A stretch of DNA of 64,000 nucleotides, taken from the NCBI GenBank assembly GCA_002077045.2, contig KZ111147.1, positions 135,182 through 199,181 on the forward strand, written 5' to 3'. This document shows, piece after piece, positions 10,658 through 20,064 of this stretch. Positions within the stretch are counted from its first letter, which is position 1. Each line of letters starts with the position of its first letter. Origin of the DNA: Rachicladosporium sp. CCFEE 5018. Its lineage: Eukaryota > Ascomycota > Dothideomycetes > Cladosporiales > Cladosporiaceae. Both the position numbers and the translations under genes were made by a program. A model generated the notes under the pieces. The model saw nothing but the letters and a program-made list of their open reading frames with translations. It ran no database searches and was not told where the DNA came from.

Positions 10658-11519
10658 CCTGGAGCTCGAGACAAGTATTGGTTGCGATGGCGAAGTGCGC
10701 TTACGATCGCTCTTTGCGTCCCAAAGGGCGACGATGATGGCTATGCCACCTGCGAAAGACCGACAACATCGTGTCAGTGTTATAGCTGTGCCGCGACGAG
10801 CGACCATGGCAAATCGCTTCATGTGCGATATGGCTGCGCAAAGGGCTGTGGCCCGGCGTGCAGACGAGAATCATGCGCAGGCGGTATCACTACTTCGCCG
10901 CGCCGCAGGCATCTGCAAGGGCTCGACATACTATCGAGGATAACATTTATCGTCGAGGCCAGCAAAGGTCGAATGTAGTATCATTGTGAGATCGGCTCAC
11001 GCTCGATTGACTTCATGCCGTCATGCCTGTCTACAGTCAACCAGATATATAGTTCTTCCGTGGTCAAGCGTGGTCAAGCAGAGGACCACCGCTATTGCGG
11101 TATGCTGTTAGTAAAGGTGCGCCATCTGAGCATGCATTTCGTTGTCCTTCGCTCGCCAGTTGAGACACAGCCACCGGTGTGTTTACGGCGACACAGCACT
11201 TTTGCCTGCGCTTAATACCGCATTGTGTACTTGAAAGCCAGAGGAGGTGATGTTACATGAACCTCCTGCCGAACGAGGTGAACTTGCGGGGCCAGCCGCA
11301 CTAAATGCAACACCGGCGCCTATCGAGGTCAAGGGATCTTATGGCAAAAATCAGGGACATAGATGCAGCTTTTGCTACATTTGTTGTATTGCAGCGTAGT
11401 GCGTCTCGGTAAGCGCTGGGCTTGGGCGTCGAGCCCTGCGGATGTGACTTGGTTCAAAAGTGCTTGGGTAATTTACACACGTCATAGGCCTGCACTTCTG
11501 AAGGCCTGACTACTATACA
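10658..11519. other. Divergent intergenic region with a 147-bp length polymorphism (copy A)
   Basis: This spacer lies between the secreted-protein gene (minus) and the ankyrin gene (plus). No conserved gene is seen. Copy B (37092-38098) carries 147 extra bases after GCGCT. The insert is bounded by a second GCGCT in copy B, and only one GCGCT (10697-10701) remains here. Confidence 0.5.
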
Positions 11520-12387
11520 ATGGCACTTGCCTCAATGAACATCCTCGGATCCGAACTGTACGACGCAGCGATACGCGACGACGTCTCTTATATCGAGTCC
11601 CTGCGTTCGGACAAGTCGCTCCCCGCTCCTTCCTGGGATGCTATGCTCGACGCTGCCGTCATCGGCGGTGCTGCAGAAGTCGCTGCGTATAGTCTTGGGC
11701 GAGGTGCAACTGTCGATAATCTCGTTCTCGGCAACGTCATCTGCTCTCCTTGCGAGCCCATCTATCGCCTTTTCGTTAATTCTGGAGTCGTGAAGATCAA
11801 TGACGAAGTCGATAAATGGGGTTTCCCGCTAGGCATCGCTGCTGGCCAAGGGCTGCACTCGAGGGTACAGTATTTGTTGGAACGTGGTGCAAGGCCTGAC
11901 GTCAACATTGAGTTCTACGGCGGCATGAGCACGCTAGCGGTTGCGGCATTGAGGTCCGACACGGAAATGATCGATCTCCTGGTCCGGCATGGCGCTGTGG
12001 TCAAAAGTAGTGGTGCGATAGTTGTTGCAGCCAGAAAGGGTAAGCTCAGTATGGTGTCGAGCCTGCTTGAAGCAGGCGCGGACGTGGACGAACTGGGCGT
12101 CCGTTACACAGATGAAAGGAGCGTGACAAGCATGGGCACCCGTGAGTATTTCCCTTTTGGAGATGCAAGCGGTTGCGTAAAGCTAAAAGATCTGCCTTCT
12201 TGTAGCACTGCACAAGAGTGTCGAGCGCGGACACCTCGGTATTGTAGCTGCGCTGCTCGACGCAGGCGCAGATATCAACGTCCGCGATGGTCAAGGCAAA
12301 GATGTTATCGATATTGCCTGCGCGAAGCGAGCCAGCAACGAGATGGTAGTGCTCCTTGAGCACGCGCTAGTAAGGTCGGCAGCGTGA
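11520..12387 (+). CDS. Ankyrin-repeat protein (copy A)
   Basis: Two exons (11520-12141 and 12206-12387) give 267 residues. The 64-nt intron has donor GTGAGT and acceptor TTGTAG, and splicing rebuilds the canonical repeat start GTPLHKSVERGHLGIVAALL followed by DAGADINVRDGQG. Several degenerate ankyrin repeats precede it, for example WGFPLGIAAGQGLHSRVQYL and LLEAGADVDELG. Reading through the intron instead gives an Arg/Cys-rich nonsense tail, so that longer frame is not real. Ankyrin repeats mediate protein-protein contacts, and no catalytic domain accompanies them. The gene sits between two minus-strand paralogues of a secreted family. Confidence 0.85.
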
Positions 12388-12414
12388 GTTTTCCGGTGGA
12401 CTCGGAACTTCGGT

Positions 12415-13113
12415 TTAGGTAGTGCGCTTGAGATCGTTGGCATCATGAAGGGGCAGAGGCAGCGCAGTCAATGGGACCAGTAATGGCATAGATTGTACAT
12501 GGCTGAAGTCGCTGCTGTTCACATAGATGACAGAGACGTAATTATGCTCGGCCAGTGTGGGCGCCTCCACGCGAGCCCATGTTGTATTGCTGCGCTGCAC
12601 ACCTTCTATCGAGGCTGTGACAAGGTAGATGACGGGACCAGCGTTGTCGGAGTAGATACCAGAGGCGCGGTCGAGGAAGTTCGGGCACCAGGTGGGCTCA
12701 GACTTTGCACTACTGGAACAGACGACGTAATTGGGGAAGCAGTCTTCGAGGTACATGCCGTCTATGCTTCTGGCGAGATCTTGTGCTAGACGCGCGCCCG
12801 CATCTTGTGCTGTCTCGGTATAGAAAACAAAAGGCCGACCACTGTGGCATCTGACCGAATCGAAAGCGGCGCGTGCTTCGTCGTCAGTAGGGTATGTACT
12901 GGCAGTTGGACCAGGTATTTGTCGGATCTGGCCTTGTATCCAGCTTGCAACGTATCGCGGGAGAATTCTCGCGCTATTCGCATCGTCTAGCGCGGTTATT
13001 GGTGCTGCTCGGGTGCACTGAAGCAATTGGGCCAGTGTCCAGATATGTGCGAGCGCATGAGCAGCGGGCCAAGTCGAGAGGAGCATCGTTGCGGTGCAGC
13101 CGCAATGCGACAA
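12415..13113 (-). CDS. Secreted-type protein, paralogue 2 of an uncharacterised fungal family (copy A)
   Basis: The product is a 232-residue single-exon protein. It has a signal-peptide-like N-terminus whether translation starts at M1 or at M10 (MLLSTWPAAHALAHIW...CTRA|AP; the M10 start would be at 13086). The core repeats the signature of the gene at 9471-10657: IPGPTASTYPTDDEARAAFD, RPFVFYTE, ASGIYSDNAGPVIYLVTAS, and a closing W-ARVEAPTL element. Conserved cysteines occur near RCHSG, DCFPNYVVC and TWCPN. The C-terminal extension of paralogue 1 is absent. Function is unknown. The stop codon is only 28 bp from that of the ankyrin gene, a tail-to-tail arrangement. Copies B and C differ from A at a few residues (for example GMYLED against GVYIED). 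Confidence 0.7.
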   Translation of the reverse strand: MSHCGCTATMLLSTWPAAHALAHIWTLAQLLQCTRAAPITALDDANSARILPRYVASWIQGQIRQIPGPTASTYPTDDEARAAFDSVRCHSGRPFVFYTETAQDAGARLAQDLARSIDGMYLEDCFPNYVVCSSSAKSEPTWCPNFLDRASGIYSDNAGPVIYLVTASIEGVQRSNTTWARVEAPTLAEHNYVSVIYVNSSDFSHVQSMPLLVPLTALPLPLHDANDLKRTT

Positions 13114-13268
13114 TCAATAAGCTTGCACTGATCCCTTTTGATGCCCACTGCTTAACGGAGATGAGTGTAGGACGTAAGCGAGTCCGACAGCACTATCGTC
13201 CACGCAGGACAATAGTATTGATTTCTCCAAGTAATGCTCGACGAGAGAGAAAGGAATCAGGTGTCTGA

Positions 13269-13703
13269 CTAGCCACGCACGCTGCGTAACGGCACCTGGT
13301 AGCGCAGACCTACGGTTCTGAATCGCATCCTTCCGCAGCCACCAACAGTGTTGAGATTGCAACTGCGCCTCAAGCCATTGGCATACTGACTACGGAGTAT
13401 CTGTGACCCTGTGTAGTCCATATAATCAACGGATATACGCGAATTGCTCAAGAGCTCGGCGAGACGCGTGAGGGTCACACCTCGTCGCCTTTCTTCGTGA
13501 GCATGAAACATTTGCTCCGCTGCATACTGTACGAGGCATGATTGAGGTGCGTCGTGAAACGAAGCCGTTATCATGGTCTGTGCATGGGCGGCTCGGGTAG
13601 CTTCGCGTGGGACGGAGTGGTCGAAACGCGAGCAGTTTGCGAGCAAGAAGGGACAGTTGCGAGCGCTGAGCATGCTTTGTTCATGAAGTTCCATCGGATT
13701 CAT
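13269..13703 (-). CDS. Hypothetical 144-residue protein (copy A)
   Basis: This intronless frame is preserved identically in all three copies. Codon third positions are rich in C (AAC, TGC, CTC, GCC), like the confident genes nearby, which favours real coding. The protein is basic with no signal peptide or membrane segment and no motif I recognise. It ends in an Arg-rich stretch after a CGRMRF motif. Because the three copies are the same sequence, their agreement is not independent evidence. It could be one exon of a longer gene. Confidence 0.4.
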   Translation of the reverse strand: MNPMELHEQSMLSARNCPFLLANCSRFDHSVPREATRAAHAQTMITASFHDAPQSCLVQYAAEQMFHAHEERRRGVTLTRLAELLSNSRISVDYMDYTGSQILRSQYANGLRRSCNLNTVGGCGRMRFRTVGLRYQVPLRSVRG

Positions 13704-13872
13704 ACAAAGTATACCGTATATGCTATAAAATGCTCACAATCAAATCATTGAGACTACTCCAGGGTCTATGTATTAGCACCTCTTTCGAGCCGTGCCTTCC
13801 CATGTCACGCCGGTGCAGCTTCGGGGGAACTCGAGAGACCGAAACACAGTTTCTGGCGTCTCTCACGTCGTA

Positions 13873-13930
13873 TCAAACTGTAGTCGCTGGGGTCGTAGTT
13901 GGGATCATTTCAGTGGTCGTGGTTGTTGTT

Positions 13931-13978
<48 letters not shown>

Positions 13979-14550
13979 CTTGGGGTGGTAGTTGGGGTGG
14001 TAGTTGGAGGGGTAGTAGTCGTTGTAGTTGTCGTCGTCGTCGTCGGAGTGGTAGTAGTCGGAGTTGTCGTCGTAGTCGTAGTCGTAGTCGTGGTAGTGCT
14101 AGGCTAAGGCGATAGAGTCAGCATCTACTCAGCGTCAGCAGGCTCATGCTTCAGCTTTACACGTACCGTTACTGTCTTCGTCACCGGGGTCTCGATACAT
14201 GAGCACAGCGTCGAGAGGAATCCGCCCCCAATCTTTGTGCAAGACGTAAAGACAGAGCATGTCTTCCCGCAGGTCGTAGTCGTCGCTTTCGTACTTGTCG
14301 ACGTGGTCGATGGCCTTGTAGTCGTTGCATGTGCGTATCTTGGCCTGAGGCGATGCTTGGGCGACTGCTTTGCAGCAGTCACAGTGATCGTTGCTTGGGG
14401 GTATCGCGACGAGCAGAATGACTCCGCCGGTGGATACGCGGAGAGAAATAGAAGATCTTTGTACAGTCCGCTCGAGCAGACGGAGTATGCTGATACGCTG
14501 CTAGTCGCCCATAGAAGCGCGAAAAGCGCAATCGTCCTGCGAAACTGCAT
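13873..14550 (-). CDS. Secreted threonine-rich (cell-wall type) protein encoded through a microsatellite (copy A)
   Basis: There are two exons. Exon 1 (14167-14550) starts with a signal peptide (MQFRRTIALFALLWATSSVSA) and encodes a ~105-residue mature part with eight or more Cys, a Thr/Ser linker, and CSVFTSC...LCSCIETPVTKTVT. A 63-nt intron (14104-14166; donor GTACGT, branch GCTGAC, acceptor CTTAG) is phase 0 and removes two in-frame stops. Exon 2 (13873-14103) then reads in frame as 76 residues of which 60 are Thr, including an uninterrupted run of 22, with scattered Pro, ending TTEMIPTTTPATTV. The total is 204 residues. Thr-rich tails in fungal secreted proteins are typically O-mannosylated spacers of wall proteins. 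No C-terminal GPI signal is seen. The intron is a prediction from sequence; without it the protein stops after KLKHEPADAE. Confidence 0.65.
13921..13980. repeat. GTC/GAC trinucleotide microsatellite (copy A)
   Basis: Fifteen perfect CGT units (13933-13977) are flanked by TGT, GGT, AGT and GGTAGT variants extending to about 14100. On the minus strand these are Thr codons (ACG, ACA, ACC, ACT) of the predicted second exon of the gene at 13873-14550. The unit count is the same in copies B (40500-40559) and C (52184-52243). Confidence 0.95.
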
Positions 14551-16028
14551 TTTTGAGTCTATCTGGTGTGCACAGCAGAGATGCAAAGTCAGGGGAGCAA
14601 GCCTGTGCAACAGACATTGTCAAACGTCTTTGCTCGAGAGCTTGGAATGTTCGGCAGTATATGACTGGGAGTGACAAACTCGAAACCTACCAACTGGCAA
14701 TTCGAGGTCTTGTGTCGTTATCCTTAGCGAAGTCTGTCGACTGGCAGTCTCGACGCATTCGGGGCGTGCTTGCCTCGCTACATATCCAACGCACCAATCG
14801 CGACACGTGTGCGACAGAGCTAGACCACGAGAGCCCGCAGTGTCGCGTCCAGAGTAAGCATTGTGGCGAGCTGAGCCAGATTTCTTACTGCTCTAGACTC
14901 GATTGTGCCTCCACTGTCATGGACAAAAGCTGCCCTTGTGGCTGGAAGCTCCCTGCTAATTGAACCAGGAGCTTGCACAACACCGCGGTCTGAAACGAGT
15001 GGCAGATCCCGCAAGCCATCATGACATGACATCGTGGCGCCTTTGGCCGAGTCCCTGTGCAGTTTGATGCGCTGTCCCAACCGGTGAGCAGGGTGGTCGT
15101 GATCGCTGAGTTCCCCTGTGATTTGACAGCCTCCAGCTATTAGAGGATCTGGAGGGCGTCAAGCGAGGATCGGTGAGCGATGCCGTCCGCTGATGTGACG
15201 TTCGTTCATCCCAGGTCGAGCACGGCAAGAAGATGCAGCAGTGCGCCGCCGACATGGTCAATGTGGCCGTTATATGTCAGTCAGCCAGCCACACAGACAC
15301 CTAAGAGTCGCTCGCACATGCCGGTCGCTTTCAAGGTCTGGTTCAGCAGCTGCAAGAAGGATACAACCAAGCGAGCCTTAGACCAATCGCGTCCAAGCTG
15401 CCGATGACATGGTGCTCGCGAATGTCACCACAAGGGTACAACTCAATGGGGACATCTGACAGCCATACCACCTAGGCAATTTTGGAGAAGAAGAGTTGAG
15501 ACGAACACTGAGGCCGAGAGTCTGTGGAAGCCCTGCAAAATCGCGGAGAATCAATCGTTAATGGCACTGAGGACGTGGGATGTCTCGACAATGCGGCTGT
15601 TAGTCAGCTGAGGCGGCCCCACCTTGAGCCGCTGTCCTAATTTGACACGGAACACCTCTACTCCACTGACATGCTACATCTGCCACGGCAAGCTATCCTG
15701 TGGACACGGCGCAGTGGTGAAAAGCTGGCAGTCTAGATGTGGCGGCACTCGCTTGATGTGCATGGCCACTCGATGCAGCGCTTGTCCGCATGACTTGATG
15801 CGAATGCATCCCCCGGTAGGCACCGGCTTCCAGAACGCCCTACCTGATCGCTGCTAGGAAGCGCCCTTGTCACCCACGATGGAGATCATCTCTTGGCTCG
15901 TTTACAGTAGATTGCCCGGCGTCTCAGGGTCCGAGACACAGGCATGCTAGGTGATCGTTTCGTTGTTCTGTTCATCTTTGCGTTGATGTCGAATTGTGAC
16001 TGTCGTCGACGAGGCATCGATCTCCAAG
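14551..16028. other. Long intergenic region, nothing recognised (copy A)
   Basis: Nearly 1.5 kb lies upstream of both the threonine-rich protein (minus) and the mannosyltransferase (plus). Open frames of up to ~136 codons occur, but none has a domain, a convincing start or homopolymer-free coding bias. It presumably holds both promoters. The same sequence occurs at 41130-42607 and 52814-54291. Confidence 0.45.
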
Positions 16029-17896
16029 ATGTCCGTTTACGCGTCTCGATCTCGACTCCGCAGGCGGACGATTATCTGCAGAGGACTGGCGCTCTTACTG
16101 GCCGCTAGCATATGCTACTTCCTGCTGGTGAGCCCAACGCAAGTCCAGGCAAGCCCGGTGGAGCGGAGTTCGCTCAAGCCGCAGGAAGATCATGCCGAGG
16201 AGCGCGAGGCCAGAGACGTGCGAGAAGTGTCCGCTGAGGCTACAAGCCCAGCTGCGAAGCGACGGACAGAACCTGTACAGCTGACCCTGGAGGAGAGCAA
16301 GTCAGAGACAACCAGCTCTCTACCGGCCACAGCTGCGCCGACAGCTGAGATCAAGACGGCTCCGGTCGACAAGCATACGAAAGACGACGATGCAGCCTTC
16401 GCCAAAGCTCTGCAGCATGGCATCAATCTGTTGCCGACTGGGCTCGCCTTGAAGGGTCTGCTCAGTCCTATTGACGAAGCTGGAGTACAGCTTCTCCGGG
16501 CGCTGGGAGACAGGGTTCGTGTCTTTGCTGAAGCTTTCGCGGCCTGGGAGGCAATTCACACCACGGGTTCCGGCGATGTCCTGCGCGAGGACGGCATTAT
16601 CAAGCGCATTCGGGGGTTGCCGAAGACGAAGACCGAAGTCCGCAACCTCGTCAAAGGGTATGATGCTCTACGATCCTACATCAGCTCTTCTGAGGCGAGG
16701 CTGTTCCCAGGGACAATGGCCATGTATGGCAACCACATGGCGCTGCATCAGAGCTTTGCAGGACGCGGGATTGTATTGACTGCCGGCAATGATCATGTTC
16801 CGTACTTACTGACTGGCATCACCACCTTCCGCAAGCTTGGCTGCGATCTGCCTATAGAGGTCATGTATCTGGGTGACAATGACATAAGCGCCGATCTGCG
16901 AGATGAGCTCGAAAAACTACCTGGTGTGATCACTCGCGATCTGAAGAAGATGGTGAACGACGTCGGATGGGAGTTGGCAGGTAGGTCTTCTCAATTCTTC
17001 TACTCATTGGGATTTTGCTGACCAAAGCCACAGGTTGGGCTGCTAAGCCCTGGGCGATCTTGATGTCCTCGTTTCGCGAGGCCCTCTTCATAGATGCCGA
17101 CGCACTCTTTCTCACATCACCCACAACTCTGTTCGACTCGCCACAGTATGCTAAGACTGGTGCCCTCTTCTTTCTCGACCGCAACATCTCGCCTGAGTCA
17201 AAGCGAGGCTGGCTTCGTACGGTTATCCCGCCACCTTACTCAGCCCAAGTCAAGAGCTCTCGACTCTGGACAGGCGAGTCAGGCCACCAGCAAGAGAGTG
17301 GCGTGGTGCTGGTGGACAAACGGAAGCATTTCGTTCCGCTATTGCTTTGCGCCAGACTGAATGGGCAGGATCGGGATAGTGACTCCGACAAAGGCAAGCA
17401 GGGAGTTTATGATATGGTGTACGGGGACAAAGAGACTTTCTGGCTGAGCTGGGAGCTGGCGGGAGATGTTGAGTATTCATTCCACCAAGGCGGAGCTGGT
17501 GTCATGGGCAGACTGAACGGAACCGAGGAGATCGATGTGGAGGGCAAAGTGAAGCAAGTCTCGCTCGCTGAGGCAGCTGAAGCGCACAAAGGGAAGAACA
17601 TAACAGTCTGCGCTCCGCAACTGCTCCATCTGGATACCGACGGACGACCACTGTGGTTTAATGGCTGGATCTCGAAGGACAAGAATGAGCGGAGCGGGAA
17701 TGTCGACATCAGTGCATTTCAGGTTTTCCTGGAGGAGCCGGAGTATAAAGCTGCCAATGGCGAGAACAATATGTGGGAGATACATGAGGCGAATGTCTGT
17801 TGCTTGACTGCGCCGAAGTTCTCGACGTTCACGAAGGAGGAGAAGGAGGTGCTGCAGATGATTCTGGATACTGCGAAGAGCGTGGACTGGAGCTGA
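16029..17896 (+). CDS. MNN1-type alpha-mannosyltransferase, Golgi type II membrane protein (copy A)
   Basis: Two exons (16029-16980 and 17034-17896) with a 53-nt intron (GTAGGT...CCACAG, branch GCTGAC) give 604 residues. The start is the ATG at 16029, just ahead of an Arg-rich cytosolic tail and a single anchor helix at ~14-35 (TIICRGLALLLAASICYFLL), the Golgi type II layout. A Ser/Glu-rich stem follows. The catalytic region begins near GRGIVLTAGNDHVPYLL and contains the metal-binding DxD as FID338-A-D340-ALF right after the splice junction. This is the Mannosyl_trans3 (MNN1/alpha-1,3-mannosyltransferase) family, which adds terminal mannose to N- or O-glycans of secreted proteins. The exact linkage is not deducible. 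An upstream in-frame ATG at 15996 would add 11 residues. Confidence 0.85.
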
Positions 17897-18518
17897 GATT
17901 CAGGTTGAAGACACACTTAGTGCGATATTCTCGATCGTAGTGTCGAAACCGAGCGCAACCCCAGTACAAGGCAAACCAGCTTGCCAGCAGCCGAGCCGGC
18001 AGCTTGAGGTGACCCAGCTATCCGCAGCAGATCAGAGGGCCAACAGCGACTAGTGATGGATTAGAGAATCCGTGTACTCCCGCTGCGGCCTAAGTCCCCA
18101 GAGTCCGGTCTCTGAACACTATTCGACAAAGATTACTGGCCCACAGGAGTGGCGTTCCAAAGCCGTGCTATCGGCGCAGCTTCGACGGATCCACTGCATG
18201 TACATCCGCAGGAGGACGGTGGCGACGATTTCGACCTACCCATGCAAGGCAGATGCTCTGATGCTGCTCTCCATACATCCAGTGGAAGGAAGTAGAGCTA
18301 AGATGAAGAGATGTCGCGCGTGAATCAGTAGTGGTTGCAATCTCCGCTATACACTGGGATGGGCCAGCCCGTAACAGGACTCGGATGTACATGCTCCGAT
18401 ATGAAAGCGAAAGGGGAAGAGGAGACTCGGTCTTGCACTCACCTAGATCAATACTTACCAGCAATCTAGACGCTGGCCAACGTAGATTGCAGCAGATTAG
18501 TGTCCCGTTTTCCAACAT
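17897..18518. other. Convergent intergenic region (copy A)
   Basis: This 622 bp spacer lies between the stop codons of the mannosyltransferase and the 2EXR gene. No gene is seen. Identical sequence occurs at 44476-45097 and 56160-56781. Confidence 0.45.
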
Positions 18519-19466
18519 TCATGCAACGCGATCGCCGTGTGAGCCCCGACCATTACCCCTACCTTTGCCCCTGCCCCTGCCTCTGTCTGGTGGTGCCCGC
18601 CTGGCTCTTTCTCGAGCTTCTGTGACAGCGCGATCATTGCACATCTGCGTGCAGAGGCGGAACATGACCGCGGGACGAATACGTGCCGTCAGATCCTGCT
18701 TGTAGACGCTCACGACGTGCTCCCTCAGGCGCTCGGCCGCACTCCATATCGTCTCCAGCGTGAAATCCTGACTCACCGTTATGTCGCGGCCATGCTGGCA
18801 GGACTCTGCTAGGTTCAAGATCTGTTGGACACGACTCAAGTCACCCACGTCGATGATTTGCACACGAGCGTCGCCAAGTAGTCCGAAGAGACCCGTTGCG
18901 GCGGCGGGTCTGATCTGTGAATGGACTACGATGGTGTGCACAACTACCTGCCAGCTCGTACGTCGGTTTAACAACTCGAGGTCGTGGGGTCTTTTGGTGT
19001 AGCTTTGGAAGAGGTATTCGGCCGTCAAAGACACGTTCCCAGATACATCCTGGCCGACGCGCACCAGGTGCTCAAGAGCGTCGCCTTTACAGTAGAATTC
19101 GGCTTCATTGGATTGTACCCAGTTCAAATGCAGCGACTCGCGCAAAGGGTCCTGCCAGGTTTCATAGATGGCCGTCGCGACGTACCAGTCTGCACTTTTC
19201 GTATCCGTGGCAAAGGTCATGGAAGCACCAGTCTCATGAGCCACTTTACGTGATTCGTGGCATACCTCCGTAATGAGTGGGGGGTGACTGTTCTTGCTCG
19301 AAGTATCACCAAGACAGCATACAAGTCGCTGATCCCAGTGAACGTTGTCCGGTACTGGGGTGTCGAGCTCACGGACGCGATTGGGTAGGCAGAAGCGCCA
19401 GATTTGCTCCCGGGAATCGAGAGGAAGGCGTAGGAAAGGATGAAATGTTCGTTCTGATGTCGACAT
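18519..19466 (-). CDS. 2EXR-domain protein with Arg-Gly C-terminal tail (copy A)
   Basis: The product is a 315-residue single-exon protein. Residues ~8-75 match the fungal 2EXR pattern: FHPFLRLPLDSREQIWRFCL, then a short loop and PPLITEVCHESRKVA. 2EXR is an expanded fungal domain found in hundreds of proteins of unknown biochemical role. The middle (~80-270) is a typical companion region without motifs. The last 20 residues form an RGRGRGKGRGNGRG tail, resembling RGG-type RNA-binding or methylated tails; this is seen in sequence, with function inferred. The low-complexity tail is encoded by a CCTNNCCC-rich stretch near 18545-18590. Confidence 0.8.
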   Translation of the reverse strand: MSTSERTFHPFLRLPLDSREQIWRFCLPNRVRELDTPVPDNVHWDQRLVCCLGDTSSKNSHPPLITEVCHESRKVAHETGASMTFATDTKSADWYVATAIYETWQDPLRESLHLNWVQSNEAEFYCKGDALEHLVRVGQDVSGNVSLTAEYLFQSYTKRPHDLELLNRRTSWQVVVHTIVVHSQIRPAAATGLFGLLGDARVQIIDVGDLSRVQQILNLAESCQHGRDITVSQDFTLETIWSAAERLREHVVSVYKQDLTARIRPAVMFRLCTQMCNDRAVTEARERARRAPPDRGRGRGKGRGNGRGSHGDRVA

Positions 19467-19979
19467 TGCGGCTCACCTAGCTTCAGTCTGTGGAGACGTA
19501 GGAGAGGTCGGTGACCGAGGGGATCTTTGCATAGCCTAGATCCCAAGGCCGGATGTTCTGATCACGGCGATGCATGATGACTAATACTCCCACCCGAACT
19601 GACCGAAATGTTGCTTTGCCGTGCTAGGGTGGGGTAAAACGGTATCCAGGCCGTTGACTTGAGCTTCGGTTCAACTCGAAATAACAGTCCCTTTCAATGT
19701 GCGGACGAATGGGAGTCATGGCTAGAATTGATAGATGGCTAGAGTGGTCTATGAGTGTGATCCATGGAACTGAACTGAAGCGTATCCGCCGAATGCCACT
19801 TCACTCGATGTCAGACTTGACTGTTCGATCACTTTGGTTCGGCAGTCATGGGGAATCGTCAGACCAAGCCGATGAGGATCAGACGTATCTTGTAGACCAT
19901 ATACAGTAATTCTGAACACTTGCCCATCCGAAAATCAGTGGAGAGATGGCACATCCGCCCTTCTCAACTTTAGATGCCC
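19467..19979. other. Intergenic region upstream of tRNA (copy A)
   Basis: About 510 bp between the 2EXR gene start and the tRNA. It should contain the 2EXR promoter. No gene is seen. Same sequence at 46046-46558 and 57730-58242. Confidence 0.4.
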
Positions 19980-20064
19980 GATCCAGTAGTGAAACGGTAT
20001 CATACGCGCTTGCCATTAGACAAGCATCCTGCGCGTGGCCCGAGTTCGACTCTCGGCTGGTTCA
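19980..20064 (+). tRNA. tRNA-Gly(GCC) with 14-nt intron (copy A)
   Basis: The cloverleaf can be folded by eye. The acceptor is GATCCAG/CTGGTTC with one T-T mismatch at position 3:70. The D-arm is GTGA/TCAT with a GG-containing loop. The anticodon stem is CGCGC/GCGCG with loop TTGCCA+T (U33, anticodon GCC, purine 37). The T-arm is CCGAG-TTCGACT-CTCGG and the discriminator is A. The 14-nt intron lies at the canonical position after nucleotide 37. The mature length is 71 nt, typical of tRNA-Gly. A pol III terminator TTTTT follows at 20071-20075. Confidence 0.8.

Noticed and set aside
12206..12359. Arg/Cys-rich C-terminal tail of the ankyrin protein
   Set aside because: It results from reading through a 64-nt intron; splicing restores a textbook ankyrin repeat.
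13919..14100. Possible CRISPR-like or minisatellite array
   Set aside because: Simple trinucleotide repeat without spacers, in a eukaryotic genome.
13730..14115. Plus-strand frames reading poly-Val or poly-Arg through the GTC repeat
   Set aside because: Homopolymer shadows of the microsatellite; the minus-strand Thr reading joins a signal-peptide gene by a canonical intron.
14551..16028. Open frames of 70-140 codons in the long intergenic region
   Set aside because: No domain, start context or coding bias; overlapping frames on both strands as expected for GC-rich DNA.
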